Source of the DNA: an uncultured Prevotella sp.
GTDB taxonomy: Bacteria > Bacteroidota > Bacteroidia > Bacteroidales > Bacteroidaceae
DNA: 64,000 nt
Assembly: GCA_900553595.1 (NCBI GenBank)
Contig: USEC01000008.1
Span: 1-64,000 of the forward strand
Direction: 5' to 3'
Each line of letters starts with the position of its first letter. The stretch's first letter is position 1. Shown here in pieces: positions 16,816-26,014 of the stretch. A program made the translations under genes and the position numbers. The notes under the pieces are model-generated. The model worked only from the letters and a program-made list of their open reading frames with translations. It searched no databases and was not told the DNA's origin.

Positions 16816-18855
16816 ATGAAAACGAATAAATTCATAATATCTGCCATGATGGCGCTCACTCTCGGCGGAGCACTCGTTTCCTGCAGCGACTTCGATGATG
16901 TGAACACCAACCCGATGGCTACGGGTGGCGACAAAGTTAAGCCATACTATGCACTGAGCAACTCTATCATCGCTTCACAGATGAATCCGGACATCGGCGA
17001 ACGCCTCTTCGTCATCGAATGGGCAGCTGCCGCACGTCAGGACGGAGAGGACGGCTACAACACTTCGGGCGGAACAACGCACGACGACTATTACAGCGCA
17101 GCCTACAGCAACATCTCCAACTGGCTCAGAGACGCCAACACCGCCATCACTCTCATTGAGAACAAGCAGGGAACATGGACTGCTCACGAAGAGGAATTCT
17201 ATCCCAACCTGCTGCAGATGGCACGCATCTGGCGCGTACAGATGATGTCGCAGTTTGTCGACAACTTCGGTCCTGCACCTCTGAACGGCTTCCAAGGCGA
17301 GAATCCTACATACAATTCGGAAAAAGAAGCATACTACTGGATGCTCGCAGAACTGGCTGATGCAGTAGGCAAAATCAACACCTCAGTTGAGCCGAACGAA
17401 ACAGAACAGAAGTGCGACCCGGCTTACGGATTCAATGCAACAAACTGGAAGAACTACGGAATCTCTCTCCGTATGCGTCTCGCCATGCGTCTTTCCGAGG
17501 CCGACCCGGCCAAGGCAAAGAGCGAATTCGAGGCAGCCGTACAGCAGGGAAGCGGTATCACCACCACAGACGGAACCTTCCGCGTACAGGAGTACCCCGG
17601 TTGGGACAACTGGTCGGGCGTGATGAGCCGCTCATGGGACATCCAGTCGCTCTCAGCCACAATGGCAAACCTCACCACCAACCTTGGCGGTGCACTGTCA
17701 GAAGATGCCCTCAAGAAAGTTGTCAAATCGACAACCACTGACAAGGACGGCAACGAAGTGGCCGACCGCTACGCTTCATACGTCAAGGACGCATCAAGCT
17801 ACCTCGGCATAAAGCTTGAGAACCACTGGGAAGCATACACCGACAACCCGACAAAGCAGATTTTCTTCGACGGTCTGCCATCGAAGGTTGATCCGCGTGC
17901 ACTGCTCTACTTCTTCCTGCCGGGCGATTATCCCAACCGCAAGCAGAGCGGCTATGTAGGCCCGTTCACCAATGCCAAGGCTCCACAGGTGGAGAAATGC
18001 TGGAACAAGGGCGACGAGACCAAGACAGCAGTCGCCACTGTTGATGCCACATTCACATGGAACGGACTCACCGCCGGATGGGTAAACGACGAGAAGACTT
18101 CGCAGAACGGTATCGTGAACGGTTCCGATCTCGGTGGTTACGGTTATGTAGGAACATACCCGGCTCTCGCCGACGACTACCGCAACAACAACAACAAGCG
18201 CGTGTTCTTCGGCCCGTGGGAGACCTACTTCCTGCTCGCCGAGGCTGCCGAGCGCGGATGGAATGTCGGCACAACAGCCGAGGCTGCCTACTACAACGGT
18301 ATCAAGGCAAGCTTCGAGTACAACGACATGGCCGACCTTTACGACGCATACATCAACTCAGAGGACTACAACCGCGTAGGAACATCAGTGAAGTGGAGCC
18401 ACACAACAGAGCCCACAACTACACCGATGACAGTCAAGAACGGCTACACCGGCGCTGTATCGACTGTGAACTACGAGTATCCAAAGGCAGCAAACACTCT
18501 GTATGCAAAGGTAGCCGCAAGACCTGCGCTGAACGACCACCTCACGAAGATTATCACTCAGCTTTACATTGCCAACACACCTTGGTTGCCAAACGAGAAC
18601 CTTTGCAACCACCGTCGTCTTGGATTGCCTTTCTGGGAGATACCTACTTCAACAATGTCGCTCACCGAAATGGAGGCATGGAACAAGGATTCTTACAAGA
18701 ACCCACAGACCATCGACCTCTTCGTGCAGCGTTTCAAGTTCCCGTCAAGCCTCGCATCTACCGATGCTGCCGGTTACAAGCAGGCAGTAAGCTTGCTCAA
18801 GGGACAGAAGGACAGCCACCTCACACCGCTTTGGTGGGCTATCGGTGGCCATTAA
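16816..18855 (+). CDS. SusD/RagB-family surface glycan-binding lipoprotein
   Basis: This 679-residue lipoprotein is the expected lid of the preceding SusC barrel, capturing glycans at the cell surface. The lipobox is at ALVSC, with Cys23 as the lipidated residue followed by acidic SDFDD, in keeping with surface export. It is longer than classical SusD (about 550). The N-terminal TPR-like helices include IWRVQMMSQFVDNFGPAP and AYYWMLAELADAV. The C-terminal part has NENLCNHRRLGLPFW. This resembles the larger SusD-like subfamily rather than starch SusD. It is followed by a strong terminator, so susC-susD form a two-gene operon. Confidence 0.9.
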   Translation: MKTNKFIISAMMALTLGGALVSCSDFDDVNTNPMATGGDKVKPYYALSNSIIASQMNPDIGERLFVIEWAAAARQDGEDGYNTSGGTTHDDYYSAAYSNISNWLRDANTAITLIENKQGTWTAHEEEFYPNLLQMARIWRVQMMSQFVDNFGPAPLNGFQGENPTYNSEKEAYYWMLAELADAVGKINTSVEPNETEQKCDPAYGFNATNWKNYGISLRMRLAMRLSEADPAKAKSEFEAAVQQGSGITTTDGTFRVQEYPGWDNWSGVMSRSWDIQSLSATMANLTTNLGGALSEDALKKVVKSTTTDKDGNEVADRYASYVKDASSYLGIKLENHWEAYTDNPTKQIFFDGLPSKVDPRALLYFFLPGDYPNRKQSGYVGPFTNAKAPQVEKCWNKGDETKTAVATVDATFTWNGLTAGWVNDEKTSQNGIVNGSDLGGYGYVGTYPALADDYRNNNNKRVFFGPWETYFLLAEAAERGWNVGTTAEAAYYNGIKASFEYNDMADLYDAYINSEDYNRVGTSVKWSHTTEPTTTPMTVKNGYTGAVSTVNYEYPKAANTLYAKVAARPALNDHLTKIITQLYIANTPWLPNENLCNHRRLGLPFWEIPTSTMSLTEMEAWNKDSYKNPQTIDLFVQRFKFPSSLASTDAAGYKQAVSLLKGQKDSHLTPLWWAIGGH

Positions 18856-18907
18856 TTCCCACAGACAACAGCGTGATACGAGGAGGCGACTCCTCATAAT
18901 CAATACT

Positions 18908-18948
18908 AAAGGATGTGCCACTCCACAAGGGTTGCACATCCTTTTTTA
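18908..18948 (+). terminator. intrinsic terminator after susD
   Basis: AAAGGATGTGC (18908-18918) pairs with GCACATCCTTT, followed by a T run. An outer ACTAAA/TTTAGT extension makes the stem longer. Confidence 0.88.
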
Positions 18949-18982
18949 GTGCAAAGAAGTGCGGTAATCGGAAAAAATAAGC

Positions 18983-18990
18983 TAACTTTA
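18983..18990 (+). promoter_or_regulatory. possible -7 box of the fucosidase-PNGase unit
   Basis: TAACTTTA differs from TAnnTTTG only at the last base and lies about 60 bp before the GH29 start, after the susD terminator. No good -33 element is visible. Confidence 0.45.
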
Positions 18991-19048
18991 CACACAAATA
19001 ACATTGCACAACAAATAACAACAACTTCAAAACCACATCATCCCATAA

Positions 19049-20398
19049 ATGAAAACAAGACAGATAGCATGTTCGCTGCTCCTCGCAGCAGCCTCTTTGG
19101 GCACGCAAGCCCAAAGCATCCAGGGCGCGGAGACCCCTGAACAGAAGGACAAACGCATGGAATGGTTCGCCAATGCAAAGCTCGGAATCTTCATACACTG
19201 GGGCATCTACTCGGTGAACGGAGTGTCGGAAAGCTGGTCGTTCTACAACAAATACCTGCCCTACGAGCAGTACATGAGCCAGTGCGACGGCTTCACCGCC
19301 TCCAACTACGACCCCAAAGCGTGGCTCGACCTCATAAAAGAGAGCGGCGCACGATACACCGTGCTCACCACAAAGCACCACGACGGCGTGGCACTCTGGG
19401 ACACAAAGCAGAGCAATCTGAGCACCGTCAAGGCGACAGCAGCCAAGCGCGACCTCGTGACACCGTTCGTCAAGGAAGTGCGCAAGCACGGACTGAAGCT
19501 CGGACTCTACTATTCGCTCATCGACTGGTCGGACAACCGCTACCCGAACATAACCCGTACCGACACACGCTACGCCATAAAGGACGACTCGGCACGCTGG
19601 AAAAGTTTCGTGGATTTCGACTTTGCACAGCTGCACGAACTCAACGGCTTCAAGCCAGACCTCTACTGGTTTGACGGAGACTGGGAACAGACGGCCGAAG
19701 ACTGGCACGCAAGTGAACTGGTGCAGATGCTTCGCAAGGCCAACAAGAACGTAATCGTGAACTCACGCGTGCAAGGTTACGGCGACTATGCCACTCCCGA
19801 GCAGGGCGTTCCAGTGGTGCGTCCGGAGGACAAGTACTGGGAACTCTGCATGACCATGAACGACTCGTGGGGCTACCAGCACGCCGACACCAACTACAAA
19901 AGCCCCTACATCCTGCTGCGCACATTTGTCGATTGCCTCAGCATGGGCGGAAACATGCTTCTCGACATAGGTCCCAAGCAGGACGGAACCATTCCCGAAG
20001 AGCAGGTGGCAGTGCTAAAGGAGTTCGGACGATGGACAAAGAAGCACCACGAAGCCATCTACGACACCCGTGCAGGAATCCCCAGCGAGCATTTCCAGGG
20101 CTACTCCACACTCAACAAAGCCGGCGACGTGCTCTACCTCTACCTGCCCTACCGCCCCAACGGACCCATTGAAGTGAAGGGACTCATGAACAAGGTGAAC
20201 CGTGTATGGGTTGTCGGCGACGGTGAGATAATACAGTCGAAGGTCTATAACAAGAACTACTGGAGCGAAGTGCCGGGCAATCTCTACATCGACGTGCCCG
20301 AACGCGCCCTCGACCCCATGATCACCGTGGTGGCAGTGCTCCTCGACGGTCCGATAAAGCTCTACCGCGGAGCCGGCAAAGTGATAGAAAGCAACTGA
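19049..20398 (+). CDS. alpha-L-fucosidase, GH29
   Basis: This 449-residue exported retaining fucosidase removes terminal or core alpha-linked fucose. A signal peptide ends near AQA/AQS (residues 20-22). The GH29 barrel shows GIFIHWG (46-52), TTKHHDGVALWDT (107-119), LGLYYSLIDW and DLYWFDGDW (204-212). Asp209 is the likely nucleophile. A short C-terminal beta domain follows. Because it lacks the large C-terminal extensions of many homologues, subgroup A or B cannot be settled by eye. It lies 31 bp upstream of a PNGase F-like gene, which fits defucosylation and release of glycoprotein N-glycans. Confidence 0.93.
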   Translation: MKTRQIACSLLLAAASLGTQAQSIQGAETPEQKDKRMEWFANAKLGIFIHWGIYSVNGVSESWSFYNKYLPYEQYMSQCDGFTASNYDPKAWLDLIKESGARYTVLTTKHHDGVALWDTKQSNLSTVKATAAKRDLVTPFVKEVRKHGLKLGLYYSLIDWSDNRYPNITRTDTRYAIKDDSARWKSFVDFDFAQLHELNGFKPDLYWFDGDWEQTAEDWHASELVQMLRKANKNVIVNSRVQGYGDYATPEQGVPVVRPEDKYWELCMTMNDSWGYQHADTNYKSPYILLRTFVDCLSMGGNMLLDIGPKQDGTIPEEQVAVLKEFGRWTKKHHEAIYDTRAGIPSEHFQGYSTLNKAGDVLYLYLPYRPNGPIEVKGLMNKVNRVWVVGDGEIIQSKVYNKNYWSEVPGNLYIDVPERALDPMITVVAVLLDGPIKLYRGAGKVIESN

Positions 20399-20429
20399 TG
20401 ACACAACCTTAAAAGACATTACAAACGAC

Positions 20430-21674
20430 ATGAATATCAAGACAATGGCCCTCGCCATGCTCTGCCTCGCAGCCACAGGCGCGAACGCGGCAAAGCACAA
20501 GGAGTATGCAGCCAAGGGCGACTGCACCGTAAAGGTGTTCGAAAAAGAGCGCGTGAGATGGAACCCCGACAGCGTGGCCAACTTCGTTGATGCCGACGCC
20601 AACGGCATAATCCACCTCGTGAACGGACGCATAATACTCAAGAAAGTGACCCTGCCCCACTACGAACGCAACGTGAAGGTGACGGCAAGACTAAGCATCG
20701 CGTCAAACGGCGACCGTTGGGACAAGTCGGGCTCGTGCTTCGTCATACCCAAGACTTCGGCGATAAACCTCATCAACATAGCGCAGGGCAAGACCCATTA
20801 CCCCGCCATCGACTCCACACTCGTCGAGAAACTCGTCGGCGTGACAGCAGGAAAGGACTACCAACCCAACGTGGAGCTCATGCGTTTCATGACTCCTTTC
20901 GGCGTGGGATACTACAGCGACAACAACGACTCGCTCTCCTCGAAACGCCGTCCCGTCTATATCCCGAAGTGGGCACCCTGCACCGACTGGCAGCAGGACA
21001 TCACATGCCTCTACCCCATGCTTGAAGACGAAGCCTATGTCGGCATCTTCATCGACACATGGACAAAGGAAGGCTACATAGCCAGCCTCACACTCGACAT
21101 CAAGGAAAGCACCATCAGCTGCGACCGCCGCACACCGAGCCGCGTGCTTCCGCTCGTAAACACCGTGTACTACATGGGGCAGGAATATCCCGACATCTTC
21201 TCGCGCCGGCCACTCACCACCACCTTCACCCTTCCGAAGAACGCACGCAACATACGCCTGCGCTACATCACGACGGGACACGGCGGACATAACGGCGGCG
21301 ACGAGTTCGTGGAGAAGGAGAACATACTCTCCATCGACGGCAAGGAGGTTTACCGCTTCACCCCGTGGCGCGACGACTGCGCCTCGTTCCGCCGCTTCAA
21401 CCCAGCCACGGGAGTGTGGCTCGCAAAGCGCACGGCAGCCTACATCGGCGAGACCGGATATGCCGAAAAGGAAGTGGAAGAGCCCGTAGCATCGAGCGAC
21501 TTCTCACGCTCCAACTGGTGTCCGGGCAGCGATGTGGTGCCGGAGGAAGTGGATCTCGGAACACTCGCAGCCGGACAGCACACCTTCACCATCGACATTC
21601 CCAAGGCACAACCCATCAATGGCGACGAACTCAACCACTGGCTCGTGTCAGCCTACCTCGTGTGGGACGAATAA
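20430..21674 (+). CDS. PNGase F-type peptide N-glycosidase
   Basis: This 414-residue exported protein is predicted to hydrolyse the amide bond between Asn and the first GlcNAc of N-glycoproteins. A signal peptide ends at about residue 20. The N-terminal eight-stranded domain has GDRWDKSGS (94-102), which contains the position expected for the catalytic Asp. It also has ELMRFMTPFG and FIDTWTKEGY. The C-terminal domain has TGHGGHNGGDEFVEKEN (282-298), TPWRDDCASFRRFNPATG and SSDFSRSNWCPG, all strongly PNGase F-like. The order with GH29 and the upstream SusCD suggests a small N-glycan locus. Whether core alpha-1,3-fucose (plant type) is tolerated cannot be judged from sequence alone. Confidence 0.85.
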   Translation: MNIKTMALAMLCLAATGANAAKHKEYAAKGDCTVKVFEKERVRWNPDSVANFVDADANGIIHLVNGRIILKKVTLPHYERNVKVTARLSIASNGDRWDKSGSCFVIPKTSAINLINIAQGKTHYPAIDSTLVEKLVGVTAGKDYQPNVELMRFMTPFGVGYYSDNNDSLSSKRRPVYIPKWAPCTDWQQDITCLYPMLEDEAYVGIFIDTWTKEGYIASLTLDIKESTISCDRRTPSRVLPLVNTVYYMGQEYPDIFSRRPLTTTFTLPKNARNIRLRYITTGHGGHNGGDEFVEKENILSIDGKEVYRFTPWRDDCASFRRFNPATGVWLAKRTAAYIGETGYAEKEVEEPVASSDFSRSNWCPGSDVVPEEVDLGTLAAGQHTFTIDIPKAQPINGDELNHWLVSAYLVWDE

Positions 21675-21727
21675 CAACAAGTGAAACGGATGAATTGCAG
21701 AGCGGCAAAGCTCCGCAAATGACAAAC

Positions 21728-21764
21728 GAAAAGAGGTCGGACAAATCGTCCGGCCTCTTTTCGT
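21728..21764. terminator. bidirectional terminator between convergent units
   Basis: CGAAAAGAGGTCGGAC (21728-21743) pairs with GTCCGGCCTCTTTTCG (21749-21764) around a 5-nt loop, with one mismatch. Flanking A and T tracts allow function in either direction. Confidence 0.85.
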
Positions 21765-21881
21765 ATAACCCCAAAACAACGTATGAAAACAAGAATCAGT
21801 GAAGACACAAAACAATCAATAAATGTAAACTGGAACCCAACGAATACCACAAGAAAACAAATGCGCTAAAGATGAAATTTC

Positions 21882-21984
21882 CCCCCGTTTTCAAACAAGG
21901 CTTCTTTGCATCGCAAACAAGACTTCTTTACACTACAAACAAGGCTTCCTTGCAATGCAAAGAAGCCTTGTTTGAAAACTGGGG
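21882..21984. repeat. 22-bp-period palindromic array (array 4)
   Basis: Units start at 21893, 21915, 21937 and 21959, with spacers GCATCGC, ACACTAC and GCAATGC. Unit 4 is the exact reverse complement of unit 1. Outer arms CCCCCGTTTTC (21882-21892) and GAAAACTGGGG (21974-21984) also pair, giving a near-perfect 103-bp palindrome. It lies about 75 bp beyond the stop of the leftward neopullulanase gene. Confidence 0.95.
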
Positions 21985-22060
21985 AAATAATCCCAAATCG
22001 GTCATTAGATTTGGGGTTAATCTGCAACAACATTCTTACTGCCTGTGCGATTCCTTCCTG

Positions 22061-23986
22061 TCAGAATTCCAGCACCATTGTCTGGCGCGGATACAGCTTT
22101 ACGTTGCGGTTTATCATCACGTTGCTGCCAGTTGTGACATCCACAGCCTTTTCCGCGCTTCCTATTATCTCAGCATAACGCTTCACATCGAGTTCTGCCG
22201 CCTCGTTTCTGCCATTTATGACAGTCATGACGCTCTTGCCGCCATACTGCCGCGCCAATACATAGACGCCCTTGTGCGTGCAGAACTGGGTCTGGCTGCC
22301 TTTTGTTATCACATTGTTGCCCTGACGCCAATGCAACAGGCGGCTCATCCAGCCGAACATGTCGTTCTGTGCCTCGGTGCGTCCCTCTGCCGTGAAGGCG
22401 TTGCGGCTGTCGCCCGCCCATCCTCCGGGGAAGTCCTGACGCACATTGCCGTCGGTCACTGTCTTCGTACCGTTCATCAGCACCTCTGTACCGTAATAGA
22501 GTTGTGGTATGCGATTTACCGTCAGCAGCAGTGCCAAGGCCTGCTTCAACGCCAAAGTGTCCTTGCCTTCGCCCAAGAAGCGGTCGGTGTCGTGGTTCTC
22601 TATGAACGCCATCACGCTCCTGGGGTTGGGATAAAGATAATCATAACACAACACATTGTATATGCGGTTCATGCCGTTCCACCAGTCGTCGGTCTCCTCA
22701 CGCTTTGCCTGATTGATGCGGTCGAAGAAGGCAAAATCCATGACAGTCTTCAGATAGCTGTTCTTTTCCGACAGTTTGCTGTCCTTCTGCCATGCGGCAG
22801 TATAGGCAGGTTCCGTCACCCATGTCTCGCCCACGGTGTTGAAGTTGGGGTATTCGCTGTCGAGCGTCTTCATCCACAGTGCCATTCCGTCGCGGTCGGC
22901 ATACGGATAGGTGTCCATACGGATGCCGTCGATGCCTACAGTCTCAATCCACCACTCGCTGTTCTGAATCAGATACTTCATCACATGCGGATTGCGCTGG
23001 TTGAGGTCGGGCATTGTCGGTACGAACCATCCGTCCACAGTCTCGCGCATGTCCACCTTGCTGGCATAGGGATCGAGCACCGGCGTGAGCTTGTAGCTGG
23101 TCTGCAGATACTTGTCGTTCACCTTGGCATTGCCGTCCATCGTGTCCAGTTTCTTCTGGTGTGCGGCAGTCTGATATTCCGGCGAGAGCCATTCGGGAGC
23201 GTTAAACCAGTCCTTCGACGGCATGTCTGCCACCCACGGATGGTCGAATCCGCAATGGTTGAAAATCATGTCCATCACCACCTTCAGTCCTTTGGAGTGA
23301 GCCTCATCCACAAGACGCTTATACTCGTCGTTGGTTCCGAAGCGCGGATCTACACGATAGTAATCGGTTGTGGCATATCCGTGATAGGTTGAGTTCACGC
23401 CATTGCTCGGACTGTCGTTCTCAAGAACCGGCGTAAACCACAGTGCCGTCACTCCAAGGTCGGTGAAGTAGTCGAGGTGCTGGCGTATTCCCTCAAGGTC
23501 GCCGCCGTGACGCAGGCTCGGAGCCGTGCGGTCGCAGGTCTTGTCGCGCATGGTCTTGAAGGCATCGTTCTTGGGATTGCCGTTGGCAAAGCGGTCGGGC
23601 ATGAGCATGTAAAGCACATCCTCGTTGGAGAATCCCATGCGTTTGTCGCCCGCCATGGCACGCTCCCTAAGCTGATACTTCACCTTCTTCATCTGCCTGC
23701 CCTGCTTGAAGTTCAGCGTCATCTCGCCCGCTTTCGCACCTTCAAGGTTGAGATAAAGCAATAGATAATTGGGTGAGTCGAGACGTGCTATGGAGTCAAT
23801 GCGCACACCGGGACAGCTCACTTCCACATCAGCGTTGCGCACATCCTTGCCATACACCATCAGTTGGAGCGACGCATCCTTCATACCTACATACCAGTTG
23901 GTGGGTTCAATGCGGTCCACGCTCACAGCAGCATTCACACTCACTGCACTCATAAGCATTATTAATGATACCAGTTTTTTCTTCAT
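22061..23986 (-). CDS. susA: SusA-type neopullulanase / cyclomaltodextrinase, GH13
   Basis: This 641-residue enzyme is predicted to be periplasmic and to cut alpha-1,4 bonds in maltooligosaccharides, cyclodextrins and pullulan. A signal peptide (1-19) leads into an N-terminal beta domain (about 20-110) of the cyclomaltodextrinase type. The GH13 barrel follows, with VMDMIFNH, GIRMDTYPYADR (Asp358, nucleophile), VGETWV (Glu387, acid/base) and FIENHDTDR (Asp466). A C-terminal beta domain ends PRQTMVLEF. It is the last gene of the leftward starch operon, 21 bp after the pullulanase. The name follows Bacteroides SusA by architecture, not proven function. Confidence 0.92.
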   Translation of the reverse strand: MKKKLVSLIMLMSAVSVNAAVSVDRIEPTNWYVGMKDASLQLMVYGKDVRNADVEVSCPGVRIDSIARLDSPNYLLLYLNLEGAKAGEMTLNFKQGRQMKKVKYQLRERAMAGDKRMGFSNEDVLYMLMPDRFANGNPKNDAFKTMRDKTCDRTAPSLRHGGDLEGIRQHLDYFTDLGVTALWFTPVLENDSPSNGVNSTYHGYATTDYYRVDPRFGTNDEYKRLVDEAHSKGLKVVMDMIFNHCGFDHPWVADMPSKDWFNAPEWLSPEYQTAAHQKKLDTMDGNAKVNDKYLQTSYKLTPVLDPYASKVDMRETVDGWFVPTMPDLNQRNPHVMKYLIQNSEWWIETVGIDGIRMDTYPYADRDGMALWMKTLDSEYPNFNTVGETWVTEPAYTAAWQKDSKLSEKNSYLKTVMDFAFFDRINQAKREETDDWWNGMNRIYNVLCYDYLYPNPRSVMAFIENHDTDRFLGEGKDTLALKQALALLLTVNRIPQLYYGTEVLMNGTKTVTDGNVRQDFPGGWAGDSRNAFTAEGRTEAQNDMFGWMSRLLHWRQGNNVITKGSQTQFCTHKGVYVLARQYGGKSVMTVINGRNEAAELDVKRYAEIIGSAEKAVDVTTGSNVMINRNVKLYPRQTMVLEF

Positions 23987-24007
23987 TATCTTGTTGTGTT
24001 AAGGTTC

Positions 24008-25945
24008 TTACTTTCTGTATAGTATCAATGCCGACTGTCCGTCCACCTGCACCTTGTCGCCTTCGAACGGCATTCCGATGCCCTCCTCGTTGATAACGCC
24101 GTTGCAGCAAGCCACGGTGTATTCGGCTTCGGGTATGTTTACAGTCTTCGCATGCCTGTTGGCATTGAGCACTATGACGATATCCTTCCACGAGTCGATG
24201 CCCTCCAGATGCTTCAGACGGAACGCCACAAGACAGTCGTCGGTGGCTATAAACTCCAGATGCTTCCTTACGGCGTCGGCATTGGCAAGACGGAAGGCGG
24301 GATGATTCTTGCGAATACTTATCAGCCCACGATAATACTCAAACACCTGCGGATACTGCTTGAGATTGTCCCAGTTGAACTCGTTGATGCTGTCGGGCGA
24401 CGCAAAGCTGTTATGCACGCCTTTCTTGTCGCGCAGCATCTCCTCACCAGCCAACATGAAAGGCACTCCCTGCGATGTGAAGACTGCCGTCTGAGCCAAC
24501 AGGTCGAGGCGTATCAGCTCTGCCATGCGCTCAGCCTCGCACTTCGACGCGTCCTTCAGGCTCGACACACTCGCCTTGAGACGGTCCACAAGACACATGT
24601 CGTCGTGGCAACTCACATAGCTGATGTGCTGCGTAGGCTGGTTTGCCCAAGGCTTACGGTCATAATTGACACGCGCCATATCCACCTGTTCATGAGCAAT
24701 GCCGCCCACTATGCCGAACTTCAGACTCTCCTCTTCGCCCTTTATTCCGGCGAGGAAGGCTCCCTTCGTGTCGTCGGAGAACGGCCCGCGAAGCGCATCG
24801 CGCATGTCATCGCTGAAGGCTCCTATGCCGTTAAGTTTGAAGGTTGAAGCCTTCATGGCAAGCTTGTCTTGCGGATAGGCACACGTTCCGGCACTCCATC
24901 CCTCACCATATATATATATTGTGGGGTCAATCTCGTCAACGGCGGCGCGTATCAGGTTCATCGTCTCGATGTCGTGAATGCCCATGAGGTCGAAACGGAA
25001 TCCGTCGATGTGGAATTCGTTTATCCAGTACTTCACGCTCTCTATCATAAACTCGCGCATCAGCGGACGCTCAGACGCCGTCTCATTGCCGCAGCCAGAA
25101 CCGTCGGAGTAATGTCCGTCGGCTGTTTTACGATAGTAGTAGTCGGGATAAGTGCGCTGGAAATTGCTTCCTTCTATATCGAACGTATGATTATATACGG
25201 CGTCGAAGATTACGCGGATGCCGGCCTTGTGGAGAGCCTGCACCATTTCCTTGAATTCGCGTATGCGCGCTTCCGGCCTGTAAGGGTCGGACGCGTAGCT
25301 GCCTTCGGGCACATTATAGTTTTTCGGATCGTAGCCCCAGTTGAACTGAGGGTGTTGGAGGCGCGTCTCGTCCACCGAAGCGTAATCGAACAAGGGTTGG
25401 AAATGGATGGCATTGACACCAAGACGCTTCAGATAATCTATGGCACGAGGCTCGGTCAAGGCAAGATACTTGCCCTGATGCTGCATGCCCGAAGTGGGAC
25501 TGACGGAGAAGTCGCGCATGTGAAGTTCGTAAATCACGAGGTCGGCAGGCGATGCAAGAGGCGGGCGCCGGTCGTTGTCCCAGCCTTCGGGATTGGTGTC
25601 AGCCATGTCGATAATGGCACCACGATTGCCGTTTACGCCTACAGCCTTGGCAAACGTTCCTGGACATTCGCCTCTGCCGATGTCGAAGGTATAGAACATA
25701 CCGCTAAGGTCGCCCTTGACCGTTGCCTCCCAACGGTCGTCGCCAATGGCACGCATCTTAACAGTCTTGACGGGTCTGCCACCCTGTCCGTCCTTATAGA
25801 TGCGCACCTTTGGAAGGGAAACCGCGTTGAGACGGAATACGGTCTTGGTCTTTCCGTATTCCATTTCATCAAAGCGTCCCTGAGCATTTACGTTCAACGC
25901 AATCATGGCGGAAACAAATGCCGTAAACATATATCTTCTGTTCAT
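24008..25945 (-). CDS. pulA: type I pullulanase, GH13
   Basis: This 645-residue exported debranching enzyme should cleave alpha-1,6 bonds in pullulan, amylopectin fragments or glycogen. A signal peptide ends at about residue 21 (VNAQG). A short CBM48-like beta domain (about 22-120) precedes the barrel. The type I pullulanase signature lies at 202-217, beginning NWGYDPKNYNVPEG. DGFRFDLMG gives nucleophile Asp319 and YGEGW gives acid/base Glu348. SYVSCHDD is the third catalytic-site stretch. The start codon is preceded by AAGGAGGT with 7-nt spacing, a rare strong Shine-Dalgarno in this phylum. An 8-bp satellite fills the rest of the gap to the GH97 gene. Confidence 0.93.
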   Translation of the reverse strand: MNRRYMFTAFVSAMIALNVNAQGRFDEMEYGKTKTVFRLNAVSLPKVRIYKDGQGGRPVKTVKMRAIGDDRWEATVKGDLSGMFYTFDIGRGECPGTFAKAVGVNGNRGAIIDMADTNPEGWDNDRRPPLASPADLVIYELHMRDFSVSPTSGMQHQGKYLALTEPRAIDYLKRLGVNAIHFQPLFDYASVDETRLQHPQFNWGYDPKNYNVPEGSYASDPYRPEARIREFKEMVQALHKAGIRVIFDAVYNHTFDIEGSNFQRTYPDYYYRKTADGHYSDGSGCGNETASERPLMREFMIESVKYWINEFHIDGFRFDLMGIHDIETMNLIRAAVDEIDPTIYIYGEGWSAGTCAYPQDKLAMKASTFKLNGIGAFSDDMRDALRGPFSDDTKGAFLAGIKGEEESLKFGIVGGIAHEQVDMARVNYDRKPWANQPTQHISYVSCHDDMCLVDRLKASVSSLKDASKCEAERMAELIRLDLLAQTAVFTSQGVPFMLAGEEMLRDKKGVHNSFASPDSINEFNWDNLKQYPQVFEYYRGLISIRKNHPAFRLANADAVRKHLEFIATDDCLVAFRLKHLEGIDSWKDIVIVLNANRHAKTVNIPEAEYTVACCNGVINEEGIGMPFEGDKVQVDGQSALILYRK

Positions 25946-25958
25946 GTAGGTAACCTCC

Positions 25959-26014
25959 TTGTTTACTTGTCTACTTGTTTACTCGTCTACTCGTTTACTT
26001 GTTTACTCATCAAC
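25959..26014 (-). repeat. 8-bp tandem repeat between GH97 and pullulanase
   Basis: Seven consecutive 8-bp units run forward as TTGTTTAC, TTGTCTAC, TTGTTTAC, TCGTCTAC, TCGTTTAC, TTGTTTAC and TCATCAAC. They fill the whole spacer from the GH97 stop codon (26014-26016) to the pullulanase Shine-Dalgarno sequence, which occupies 25953-25960 (forward ACCTCCTT). Gain or loss of units would change intercistronic spacing by 8 bp. Confidence 0.92.

Noticed and set aside
21872..23392. 506-residue plus-strand frame
   Set aside because: It begins in repeat array 4 and is antisense to the SusA-type gene. Composition is typical of a shadow frame.
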